Shown: positions 46,300 through 56,852 of the stretch, in pieces | Numbering within the stretch: the stretch's first letter is position 1 | Layout: every line of letters starts with the position of its first letter | The notes under the pieces: model-generated | Databases searched by the model: none | Told to the model about the DNA's origin: nothing | The model's input: the letters and a program-made list of their open reading frames with translations, nothing else | From: Chlorella sorokiniana | Taxonomy: Eukaryota > Chlorophyta > Trebouxiophyceae > Chlorellales > Chlorellaceae | Direction of reading: 5' to 3' | Assembly: GCA_025917655.1 (NCBI GenBank) | Contig: CP084613.1 | Coordinates: forward strand, 3,598,001 to 3,662,000 | Length of the DNA: 64,000 bases | Position numbers and translations under genes: made by a program

Positions 46300-49008
46300 G
46301 TGTGGAGGTATCACCCTGGGTCCCTCGCTCCCCCACTGGGGACACTGCGGAGGACCGCTAGCTCCAGAGACCTGACGCACGCTCTGGATTCGCTGGACAT
46401 TGCTGAATCGGGTAGGCGATGTGTAGAGCAAGCGGTCTTGGCCCTGCAACCGGCCTGCAAGCGCGGCCCGCCAACCCCACCCTTCACCCGCTCCCTCAGC
46501 AGGCGCCCTGAAGCCCAGCAAGTCAGCGGTGGACCTGTCTCGTGTGGTAGAGCTCCTCGAGGAGAGGGCCCTTGCGTCCGAGCTGGGCACCCTGCGCCTG
46601 TCAAGCGATCATAGCAGGTGGGGTTCCCACGAATGCGAGCCTGAGCCGCTGCAGATACGAGAACTTGCACTGGTTATGCCTGAAATGCCAGGAGGCCCGT
46701 TAGCTAGCCGGCCAAAGTCCTTTCCCCAACATTGGCCATCCCGACCATGCCGGCACCACCCCCTTGCGCTGAGTGCAGGTCTGCCTTTGCCTCAACGCGG
46801 TCCAGCGGAGACGACACCGCTCGCGGCAGCCCCACCTCAGGCTACGAGCAGCTGCTGCGTTCGCGCTCCCCCTCGGCGGTTTTGTACAGTGAGGATGGCG
46901 GCGGCGCACTGGCGCACAAGCCGGCGCAGCTGGCGGCTGCTGCTCCGTGCGATGCGCCGCCCGCCGCGGCGCCCGCCATTGCCGAGCTCCTGTCGCAGCG
47001 ACCTGCAGCGCCCTGGGAGCCGAGCAGCATGTTGCCCGGGGATCACCCCTTCCTAGAGTCGGCCGCCGCCTTCAGCGTGGTGCAAGTGCCGCTGGGCGGT
47101 CTGGCAGCCACGCTGCCGGCGACGCAGCCGCTGCACGAGGCTCTGCTTGCTGACGCCTCACCAGGAGAACCCGGCGCAGGCCCTCCAAGCGCACAGCAGC
47201 ATGCGAGCGAGCACGTTGGGGATGCGGGGCTGGGGCCCGCCCACGCTTGGCCGTGCGGGTGCCGCCGCCCGCCCGGCTGCGCTGCCCTCGAAATGTGCGC
47301 GCTTTGCAGTGCAGCAGCAGCCCAGCCTCATCTCTCACTCCCCACCGCTGGGGGCGCGAGCTGCGGCGCCAGCAGCAGCGGCAGCCCCGCCGCCACCTCC
47401 TTCCCCACCTCCGCCTCGTGCGCGGGGCCCCCTCGCTCCACTCCCGCTCCGGCAGCCTCTCCGCCGAGATTCGCGAGGCATCGCTGAGCGGGGACGGGCG
47501 GCACGGCCGGGCCCCCGCCGCCGTGGACTGCACGCTGGGCCACTCGGCGCACCTGTCTGAGGGGCACGCCGCCGAGGAGCTCTTCTACCGCCTCAACCAC
47601 GCCCGCCAGACCGTCGACTTTGTCAAGCGCCAGGCGCAGGCCTTCTCCGCCCTGGACAAGGCGGCGCTGGGGGTGTGGGAGGCGCTGGAGCTGCTCAACG
47701 GGCTGCGCGAGTACGAGGCGGCGCTGCTGGGGGCCCCGACGCCACGCCAGACATGCCGCTCCTGGAGCACGCGCTGCAGGTGGGTGCTGGGCGGGCCGCC
47801 GCCGAGGCAGCCGCTCCGATGAGTGACATGCCGGCCGGCATGAGAGCCCTCCTCTCCTCTCCATCGCCAGCTGTCTCCACCGATTGGCCCCCTCGACACA
47901 GCAACGCCACCACCCCACGCATAGAACCCACAGATGCCCTTGCCCTCCCCACCCACACTCCACGCAGAGCGCCGAGGCGTGCCGCGCCGCCTTCCCTGAC
48001 GAGGACTACATGCACCTGGCGGGGCTGCTGGCGCCCTGGGCAAGCTGCTGGCGCATGCCAAGTGAGCCGCAAGGGGCTGGTGTGTGATTGTGTGGTGGTC
48101 TGTGTGTTGTTACTTTTCTTGAGGGGAAGGGGGGGAGTGCGGGGTGGGCCTGCAGGGTCGCCCTCTTGTTTGCCGCCTGCTGTTCACCCTGAATCCTGTG
48201 GAAGCCCTGCGGGCAGTCAACCGCAGCTTCCAGCCCCAGCCACCACGCAGGGGCCCCTCCACTCACAAGCCCCCCACTTACCCACCCCGCCCCAGGTTTG
48301 GCGCTGAGCCCCAGTTTGCAATTTGCGGCGAGACGTTCCCGGTGGGCTGCCGCTTCCACCCCGCCGTCGCCTACTCCCAATACTTCTCGGCCAACCCCGA
48401 CCGGCGCAAGCGGCTGTACAACTCGCCCACGGGCGTGTACCGCCAGGGCTGCGGCCTGGGCTCGGTGCTCATGTCGTGGGGCGCGGGGGAGTACCTGCAC
48501 ATGGTGCTGCGCCTCAACGGCGTGGCGCTGCCGCCCGAGGCTCTCTTCTGCATCAGGTGCGCATGCAGGGGCGCCCTCTTTACCGCCCTCTCACCACGGG
48601 AAGGCACCTGCAGCGCTGGCTGGGGCAGCCCTGTGCGCCTGGTGCGGCCTCGCCAATGGGTGGATTTGCCTCCCGGCAGCTTGCCCCGCGTCGCCGGCTC
48701 TGAGCTGACCCCTGCCGGCCCCCTCCCCCTGCACAGGCACCAGAAGCTGCGCTGCGTGTTCCCGCGCCGGCGCGCCCTACAGCGAGCTGCTGTCGGAGTT
48801 TGACCGCGTGCAGCTGCCGAGGCTGGCCAAGTTCCAGCAGCTGTGCAAGTATCGGCGCATGCCGCGCGCCGAGCCGCTGCTGGTGCCCGCGCTGCATGGC
48901 GGCGATGCGGCAGGCGAGGCGCCGCCGGTGCAGGTGGCGCCCCAGCTGCGCGCCTACTACGACCGCCTGATTGCAAAGTATATGCCGCAAGGCACGCTGA
49001 TGTGGTGA
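46300..49008 (+). CDS. Myo-inositol oxygenase homologue lacking most metal ligands
   Basis: The C-terminal 260 residues follow the MIOX fold: LNHARQTVDFVKRQAQAF, EALELLNGLREYE, PLLEHALQ, DEDYMHLAGLL, FAICGETFPVGCRFHPAV, GVYRQGCGLGSVLMSWG, LPPEALFCIRHQ, LRAYYDRLIAKYMPQG, ending TLMW like the usual ...SW end. Ligand check against human MIOX: H98 is kept (LEHALQ), H123-D124 of LLHDLGK read LLAP-GK, H194 of SWGHDEY is A (SWGAGEY), H220 is probably kept (IRHQ), D253 of NKFDLY is Q (AKFQQL). A di-iron centre therefore seems impossible. Upstream, exons from 46300 add about 380 low-complexity residues not found in the enzyme (SAVDLSRVVELLEERALAS, SGYEQLLRSRSP). The first codon of the 46300 exon is not ATG, so the start is unknown. 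Frame slips occur near 47770, 48043 and 48780. Confidence 0.8.
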
Positions 49009-50144
49009 GGCAGGGGCCAGGGCTCGCCAGACGCCGCCGAGGAGTGGCTGCCAGAACCTGCCACGCGGCGATCGCGCCCCAACCCCTCCCTCCCACCTCA
49101 CCCCACCCCCTCCATGCCCTGTGCCGCCTGCTTTGTCGTGGGCAGCGGTAGCAGTCACCCAAACCAGTTCGTTCCCCATTTTTTTGGAGTTGGAGGCACC
49201 ATGCCCTTCTTTCAGTACCGCACCTGTCACCAGCACTCTGCGTTTTGTTGTCTTACGCTTTCCACCCACCTGCCCCACCCATGCTTGGCCGCGGGCCGAT
49301 TTTTTGGGCCGGCTCTTGCCCGCCCGACCTCCACGGCTTGCTTTGCTGACACTGAGTGTCGGCTGCTGCGCAGCCCTCCCTGCCGTAACCACGTGCGCCC
49401 ATTCCTAGCGGCTGCTTGTCGCGCATACCCTTCGAATTCCTTTTGTGGGTGGCCCTGACAGTTCCCGTTGTTGCTGGGGTGCTGCAGCGCCCCTCCCCCG
49501 TTCGAGAAGATGAGACCTTTTCCGCTGCATGGTTTGAACCCCAAAAGCGTTGCCACCCTGTGGGCGCTCGTATCCACTTTTCTGAGTGCGGCATGCTCCG
49601 GGCCTTCTTCCTGCCACCTCCATTTTATCAGCATTCATTGTCTGATCCTCCCTCTTTCCTTGCCCACTGCCGATCCTACTTGTCGTACTCGAGTGTTCCC
49701 TCTGATCCCAATGTGTGCCTCCCGTGGCGTGCTAACGTTGATTTCGTCACGCATCCCCCTGTCGCCCTGAAGCCACGCACTGATCTATGTTGGCTGCCAC
49801 CCTGCCCCAGCCACCTCCGGCTCGAGGGCTGGAACTGCGGAAAACTGCCTGTTTGACAACCTTTGTAAGAGCTTTCCTGAGCAGTGTGACAGGTTGGAAG
49901 TGCATGTAGCTGTTTGAGTGAACGGAGGTACTAAACAATGTGGGTGTGCGGAGGGAGGGCTGCACGGGAGGGGGGGATGGACTGCAACCAAGCCAACAGG
50001 CCACCTCGATTGACAGCGTGGTGCTGTGCTGCCGAGCAAAGACTGGCACGCAATTCCACTGGGCGCAGGCTTGTGGTGGCTGTTGTTGTTAGGCCAACTC
50101 TGGCCCATGGCCAGAGCGCGTGCGACCCCACTGCACGTGTGGGT
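49009..50144. other. Long convergent 3' spacer, no gene seen
   Basis: About 1.1 kb between the ends of the inositol-oxygenase-like and CSP41b genes. Plus-strand frames at 49416-49856 lack a motif or splice support. The base composition is pyrimidine-rich and lower in GC, as in 3' UTRs here. Confidence 0.5.
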
Positions 50145-52729
50145 TCAGGCCAGGGCAGACACCTTGCCACGAACGCGCTCCAGGATCATGTCGTCTGCGG
50201 GTGCATGGGGAGGCAGCACCGTCGCAAAATGAGGGCACTGGTGCAAGCTGGCAAGCAGAGCGCGGCACCGACGCTTGGCGCCAGCGCGCAGGCTTGCGTG
50301 CGTGTGGCCGCCAGCATGCCGCGCATCGGGTGGGGCGGTCGCGCTCGGCGGCAGCCGCCAGCCCTCACCCGGCGTGAAGTCTGGCTCCTTGCGGTAGGTG
50401 CCCCGCCCAAAGTCCTTCTCGTACGAATCGCGCAGGCCGTCCAGCAGGCCAAACTCGGGCTGCCAGTCCAGGTCGGCCATGGCCTGCAGTGAAACACATC
50501 GTGCGTGCGTGTGTGTGTGTGTGTGTGTGTGAAGCTGGGCTGTGCGTAGCGTAGTGAGCGAGCGACAAGGTCCTGCCACGCGTTTGACGCGCGGGCGCCG
50601 CCTTGTAGCGGAGCACGCGCGCCACAACCACCCTGCCGCATCCCCCCGCCCCACCTTGTCCACGGAAGCGAAGAAGTGGACGTCGCGCATGGGGAAGGCC
50701 TTGGCCTTGCCTGCAGCAGGGGCGGAGGCAGCGGTGAGCAACCACGAGCGTCGCCAGGCTGGCGCTGCACCAGTCCCAGCAGGCGTGGCCATGCGTGTCC
50801 GGCGTGCCCTGGCTGCCCCTGCTGCCGAGCAGACACTGGCAGTGCCGGGGCTGCAGCCGCGCACCAAAGTCAAACTCCTTGGGGTTGTAGTGCACCAGCT
50901 CGGGCTCCGGGCGCCCATGGCGGCGGCACACGCCTTGGCGATGCCGTCAAAGGTCACAAACCTGGAGGAAGGGGAAGGGGGAGGGCTGTGCGGGGTGTGC
51001 AGGGGCGTGTGTGGCCTTGGTGTGTGCACTAGGACAAGGGGCAGGTCTCTGCAAGCCAAGTGCGGGCCGCAGCAGACGCCTCGATGGTTGCCAGCACACG
51101 ACGGCAGCAGGGCAAGGACAACAGCGGGCGCGCCGCGCGCTCACCGCTCGCCCGCCACGTTGTACACCTGGCGTGCGGCCTTGGGGTTGCCCAGGATCTT
51201 GACAAAGGCGGTGGCCAGGTCCTTGACATGCCCCAGCTGCGTGACCTGCTGGCCGCTGCCCGGCACGCAGATCGGGCGCCCAGCCTTGATGCGGTGGAAG
51301 AAGAACTCCTCCACCGGGTTGTAGTTGAGGGGGCCTGCAAGGGATGGGTGTTCAGAACGAGGCCCACTGTCCTCGAACACTCGCCGGCGCCCCAGCGACG
51401 CCCCAGCCAGCCCCCCGTCCGCCCCGCTCACCGTAGATGTACACGGGGCGCACGCTGGTCCAGTTCACCCCGCGCTTCTCCAGCATGTCCTCCGTGTACA
51501 GCTTGCCCTGCGACGGTGGGTGGGGTGGGGAGGCGGGAGGGGCTGCTGGAAGAGGGTTCGCGGGGGGGGCAGCTGAACCCTGCAGCATGCTGCCGCCGCC
51601 AGGAGCGACAGCGCTCAGCAGGGCAGGGTGCCGCGTCCTCACAGCACGCTCCCATGCGGCGCTGCCACCGAGCTGCCCAGCAGCGTCGCTGCGGCGCGAT
51701 GCACGCCCGAGCGCGCACCTTGTGCCGCGAGTTGAAATCCACCTCGTCCTCCTCGCGGTGCGGCATCTGGTCGCTCTTCTTGTAGACGCCCGCGGAGGAG
51801 CAGAAGATGTACTGCTCAATGGGGCCCACCGCATCCAGCACCAGGGCAGCCTCGTCCGCCTCGCGCCCGTTGATGTCGTACACCACTGCAACGGCGTGGT
51901 TTGGTGGCGGGTTTGGGGAGGGGTCGATGAAATCAAGGGCCTGGCGCCGACCATGTCACGGAAAGGCGGTGACGGCAATGCACAGCGAATCGCCATGCTG
52001 CACCCCCACCCCCACCCCCACCCCCACCCCCCACCCCCCACCCCCGGTACTAAGCGGGACCGCTCCTCACCCTGGAACCCCTTGTTCTGCAGGTTTGCCT
52101 TCAGCGCCTCGGCGTCCTTGCGATCGCAGGCGATGTGCTTCACGCTCTGCTCAAAGCGGGAAAAGGACTCGTCTGCAAAGGGTAGGAGGGCCGAAAACCG
52201 TCAGCGCGTCAACGTGGCCACAGCACTTGCAGTGGGTCTGATCTTTGCAGCAGCACTGGGCTGCACCGTGCTTGAAGTGTATGCAGCAGGTTGAGGCTGC
52301 ATCTGTGACAACACAGCTGGCGGCGTGGCCCACTGCCCACCCACCAGTGTCATCAGGGATGCGGTACGTCACTGGCTTCTTGCCGCGCGTCAGCAACGTC
52401 ACTTCGTGGCCCTGGTCGATCAGCATGCGGGCCAGGTATACGCCGATGAAGCGGGTGCCACCTGGACGTATGGGGGCAGCAGGGCAAAGGGCACTGAGCG
52501 GAGCGCAGCTGCTGCGGGTAAGGTTGACGGTGGTCCAGCTGTTCTATGCTGTACACAAACCAGCCGCGATGTGCAGTCAACCATTGCAGTCCTCACCCAG
52601 CATCAGAATCTTCTTGGGGGCCACAGCAGCGGACATAACAGTGGCGCAGCGAGGGGCGGCGCGAGCGCTGCCACCACGCTTGGCGGCGCAGGCGCGGAGC
52701 TGCAGCAGAAGGGCGGCACGCAGGAGCAT
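50145..52729 (-). CDS. CSP41b: Chloroplast stem-loop RNA-binding protein CSP41b (CRB)
   Basis: Plastid RNA-binding protein of the atypical short-chain dehydrogenase fold, which stabilises plastid transcripts and rRNA. Start at 52729; the first 35 residues (MLLRAALLLQLRACAAKRGG, then SARAAPRCATVM) look like a transit peptide. The Rossmann start is KKILMLG joined across an intron to GTRFIGVYLARMLIDQGHEV. Further exons give VVYDINGREADEAALVLDAV, IEQYIFCSSAGVYKKSDQMP, GVNWTSVRPVYIYG, PLNYNPVEEFFFHRIKAGRP, QVTQLGHVKDLATAFVKILG, FVTFDGIAKACAAAMG, LVHYNPKEFDFG, AFPMRDVHFFASVDK and DFGRGTYRKEPDFT, each near identical to land-plant CSP41b. It ends ILERVRGKVSALA at 50145. One base appears missing between AAMG and PEPELV (near 50925). 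At least eight introns. Confidence 0.95.
50501..50531. repeat. (GT)n microsatellite
   Basis: A GT/AC run in an intron of CSP41b. Confidence 0.9.
52000..52046. repeat. (CCCCCA)n microsatellite
   Basis: About seven to eight CCCCCA units lie in an intron of CSP41b. On the minus strand this is a TGGGGG run, which could form a G-quadruplex in the transcript. Confidence 0.9.
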
Positions 52730-53310
52730 GGAATTGTGACGTGATATCGAGTGTAGTTGCCGCCAGATTCCGGGTACAAGCCCTTCCTATCAGCGGGGAG
52801 GCAGTGGTAGTGTGTCTCGCGCACTTGCAACTAGCCGTCTGCGCTCACCTGCTGTGCTGGGCACGCAACAATTTCCTTATCCAGGGCATTTACGCGCCTA
52901 GATCCAACAAAGGGTGCAGGCAAGGCAGCCTGCCGCACGTTGCGGGCTGCAGTGCCGGTCTTGGCCTGCACCTGCACAGAGCACCGCATTGTCGCCGCCA
53001 TTCTGTCAGATTACAGTGATGGTCAGCAAGGCGGGGCGCATTTCCGAAATGGTTGCCCCTCGAGCAAAAAACTCCCTGTACTTCCATCTGTACCGGGATT
53101 GGCCACGGAAATCGTGGTAACGAGGGACCCTTCCACCCCTTCCTCGTGCCTATTAATGCACCTCGCACCCAGTCAACGTTCGTTCTGCGTTCAGACGCCC
53201 TTTGCCTTCTGAAGCCACCACCACCCTTCTTGCCCAGGCTACCACGGCAGCACGGGGTTGCTGGGCCACTTGCACCGATCTGAGATCGCTGTGGAATTAT
53301 CTGGGCGGTC
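52730..53310. promoter_or_regulatory. Divergent spacer between two plastid-RNA genes
   Basis: These 580 bp separate the starts of CSP41b (minus) and Mbb1/HCF107 (plus), both nuclear genes for plastid RNA stability. The shared spacer could co-regulate them. I see no TATA box and no gene in it. Confidence 0.4.
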
Positions 53311-56300
53311 ATGAGGCCCGCCGTGCTGCCTGTCGAGCTATGCTCGCCGTGCTGTAGCGGGCGCGGCCTTCCAGACGCGGTCAGGACCCGAAGCAAGCGG
53401 CATACAGTGGCTGTGTCTGCCATTTATGGCAGTCAACGGCCGCAGCAAGCCCCTCAAGTGCAGCAGCAAGCGCAGGCTCAAGGAGCGGCGGGCGCCGCCC
53501 TGCGGCTCCACCAAATGTGGCCACGGGGGCATACTCTGCAACTATGAGCTTTGCCACGAGCTCGTCGGTGACTGAAATGCGGGAAGATGAGCAGCAGCAG
53601 CAGCAGCAGCGGCAGCCACAGCAGCCACAGCAGCAGCAGGTCGTCGTGCCGGCACCAGTGCGATTGCGGCAACGTGATGCCGACGGCATCCTGCAGCAGC
53701 GGCAGCGCCCCTGAAGATTAATTTGGACCTGGCTCTGGTGAGCAGCGATAGCACAGTCTGCACGGTGCATGGGTTTGACGGCAGCGCAGCATGGCTTGCA
53801 TGCCGCCTGTGCTGTGGGCTGAGCGCTGGGCATGAGGTGCGCCGCGCCCCACTCCAGCCCCCTGCGCCATGCACCTACCCTCCCTGCAGTATCGCGCCCG
53901 CCAGAAGCGCATCGCCGCCAACCTGGGCACCAACCGGCACAACCGCGCCCGCCTGCTGCGAGAGGTGGAGGCTGCGCTGCTGCGCTGCAAGGATCTGTTC
54001 CCAGAGGACGGCCGCCCATACGTGTCGCTGGGCAAGCTGTACGTGCAGCAGCGGCGGTACGACGAGGCGCTGGCCATCTACGAGGAGGGCTGCACCGCCA
54101 CTGGTGAGCGGCAAGGCCCTGCTTGAGGGGGCAGGGAGGGGCGGCGGCAGCGGCCCGCGGACTGGGCAGCTACATCCCGCGTTGTCTCGTGCTGGCTGTC
54201 CTGCCCCAAGGTGGCCTTCACCATCTGCTCCAAGCCTCGCGGCGTGCAACACCCCCTGCTCACCAAGCACAGGCGGCACCAACGCGCACATCTGGGCGGC
54301 ATGGGCCTACCTGGCAGCCCGCCAGGGCAACGTCGCGCTGGCGCGCAGGCTCTACGACGCGGCCCTGGTGGCCAGCCCTCAGCACGCCGCCGCCTGGCAC
54401 GGCTGGGGGCTGCTGGAGAAGGACCAGGGCAACTACCTGCGGTGAGCTGGCGGCGAGCCGCGCTGGGCTGCACCAGGCCCGCGTGGCCTGCACTGGGAGG
54501 GTGCAGCTGGCAAGAGCTGCAGCCGATCGTGTGCGTTTCACTGTCGACTGCGCTACCAACGCTCCCGTTCTCGCCCCTCACCGTCAATCACCGCCACCGC
54601 CCCACCCCCTCCCTCCACCCCCGCCGCTGCAGCGCGCGTGACCTCTGGCTGAAGGGCATCCAGGCGCTGCGAGCCAGCCCCAACGCCTACCTCTACCAGT
54701 CACTGGCGGTGCTGGCGGCGGAGATGGACTGCGTGGAGGAGGCGCGCAAGTGGTTCCGCGAGGGAACCCGCACTGTCATGGTGCGCGCTGCGTGCTGGCG
54801 TGCGTGCGCGCGTGGCGGTGGGGCGCGCATGTGGCTGTTGTGGTGGCGGGCCGCCCGGGGTTGGGGACCTCCCAGCCAGCTCCTGGCCGGCGGCTCCCGC
54901 CGGGTGCCTCGGCTTGCCCAGGCAGCTTGGGCGTTGAGCAAGTGTTTGCCACTCGGTGCGCCCGCCCACGCTGGTGTGCAGGGCCGTGCCAGCCACGCGC
55001 TGTGGCAGGCCTGGGCGCTCATGGAGCAGCGGCAGGGCGACCGCTCGCTTGTTCGCGCGCTGCTCAAGCGCGGCCTGGAGGCCAGGTGGGCACCGCGAGA
55101 GCGTGTGTTTTTGGGGGGGAGGGAGAGGGGGTGCATAGCCTTGCATGGACCGCGGTCGGCCCCTTGTGGGGCGTCACATTGCGGGCGTGCTGCCTGCCTG
55201 CGCCTGTTCTGTCCGCCAGCCCGCGAGAGCCCTCCCCTCTGGCCCCGCCTGCCTGCAGCCCGCGCTCACGCTACGCCCACCTGGCCTGGGCTCTGTGGGA
55301 GAAGGAGGAGGGGCAGATAGAGGAGGCGCGGCGCCTGTTCAAGGCCGGGCGGCCAAGAACCCGCAGGACGCGGCCATCCTACAGGCCTGGGCGATCATGG
55401 AGGAGGAACAGGGGCAGGTGGAGCACGCGCGCCGCCTCTTCCGCCGCGCCTCCAAGGCCGACCCCAAGCACCTCTACGTGTGGCAGGCCTGGGGCTGCAT
55501 GGAGTACCGGCAGCAGAAGTACGACACGGGTGAGCGCCTGCCCGCGTGGGTGCGGCGGCATCGCCCATGCCGCGCGTTCGCCGGGCAGCCGCTGGTGGTG
55601 GGCTGTACCCGCAGCCAGGGCACGCAGGCGGCGGCCTGCTGGTGGCCTTGCATCTGCTGTGCCGCGCCAGCTTGTCACGCCCTCAACTCCTGTCCGCCAG
55701 TTGGCGTCCCACCCAGCCCCCTATTCCCTCTTCACGCGCGCGTCCCCCCTCCCCCGCGGTCATGTGCAGCGCGCGAGCTCTTCCAGCAGGGCATCTGGGC
55801 GGCGGCGCCCGCGACCCCTCCGTCTCCCTCGTCTTCCAGGCCTGGGCGCTGCTGGAGCGCGACGCCGGCAACACCCAGCTGGCGCGCGAGCTGCTCAAGT
55901 GCGCGGTGAAGGCGGACCCCAAGAGCGAGCCCAGCTGGCTGGTGAGGCTCGGCGGTGTATGTGTGGGTGTGTGTGTGTGGGGGGGGCGCGCGCGTCGAGG
56001 GGCAGGGGCAGGGGCAGCCAGGACGCAGGCTCCCTCCGCACCCCGCTCACTTCTCGGCGTTGCCTGCGGCAGGGTGGCTTACCTGCCAGCATACCTGGGC
56101 ACGCTTTGTGTCTCTGTCTGGTGACGGCGCTGACAACCGCCGTCCCGCATCTTGAGTGCTTCCCTTGCCTGACCCCGCCCCCCTCCCCTCTTGCCCTTCC
56201 TTCCCCTCCAGCTGTGGGCCTCCATGGAGGAGGACCAGGGCTTTGTGCAGCGTGCCGCCGAGCTGCGCAGCTACTCCATGCAGGAGCGGGTGGAGGTGGT

Positions 56301-56529
56301 CAAGCCCGCCAACTTCTCCACGGGCGTCGACGGCCGCGCCGGCGGCCTGCTGGGCCCCATCTTCACGCAGATCGCCAGCTGGTTCCAGCGCTATGACGAG
56401 GAGGGGCGGCGCGCGGAGCCGGAGCTGCCCGAGCTGCTGCCGCTGGAGTCGCTGCGTGAGGAGGCGGTCGGCGGAGACGCCGCGGCGCCGGCCAGGCCGC
56501 AGCGCGCCGCCGCCGGCTCCAAAGCGTGA
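53311..56529 (+). CDS. MBB1: psbB mRNA maturation factor of the Mbb1/HCF107 type (HAT/TPR repeats)
   Basis: Nuclear factor that binds and protects the psbB-psbH RNA in plastids of Chlamydomonas (Mbb1) and Arabidopsis (HCF107). Start MRPAVLPVELCSPCCSGRGL at 53311 fits a transit peptide. A Gln-rich stretch (coding CAG run 53588-53640) precedes LKINLDLAL and YRARQKRIAANLGTN. Then come about ten helical repeats of the half-a-TPR kind: RPYVSLGKLYVQQRRYDEAL, HIWAAWAYLAARQGNVALAR, AAWHGWGLLEKDQGNYLRA, LYQSLAVLAAEMDCVEEAR, ALWQAWALMEQRQGDRSLVR, AHLAWALWEKEEGQIEEAR, ILQAWAIMEEEQGQVEHAR, YVWQAWGCMEYRQQKYD, FQAWALLERDAGNTQLAR, LWASMEEDQGFVQRA. The C-terminus (VVKPANFSTGVDGR, FTQIASWFQRYDEEGR) is typical of the family and the stop is 56527-56529. 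Frame slips near 53707, 55347 and 55810. Confidence 0.92.
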
Positions 56530-56852
56530 GCTGCCCGGCGCAGGCTTGCCGCCAAACGCATGGCAACCCCCACTGCTTCTGTGCCTTGAACGAATGCTTG
56601 AATGACTGGCACCTAGTTTTTCGTGCCGCTAGGAGAACTTTGGTTTTGCAGTCTTTGCTGGAAGCGCCTATGATGAATTGGAAGATGATGTCTTGATGCA
56701 ATGAGAACCTGTTGAAGAACCCAGCGATAGGAAGGAATGCAGTGTTGTGCATGATGGCCGGTGGTTTGAGCAATGGCCCGCCCACGCTGCTGTGCCCTGT
56801 ATCTTCTGTCTGCATCTCCACATCTCTTTGTTGTGTTCAGTGTGCGGACGCC
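56530..56852. other. Spacer between Mbb1 and TRAPPC13
   Basis: Short same-strand spacer holding the Mbb1 3' UTR and the TRAPPC13 promoter. It ends in TTCAG directly before the ATG context, so a 5' UTR intron is possible. Confidence 0.45.
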
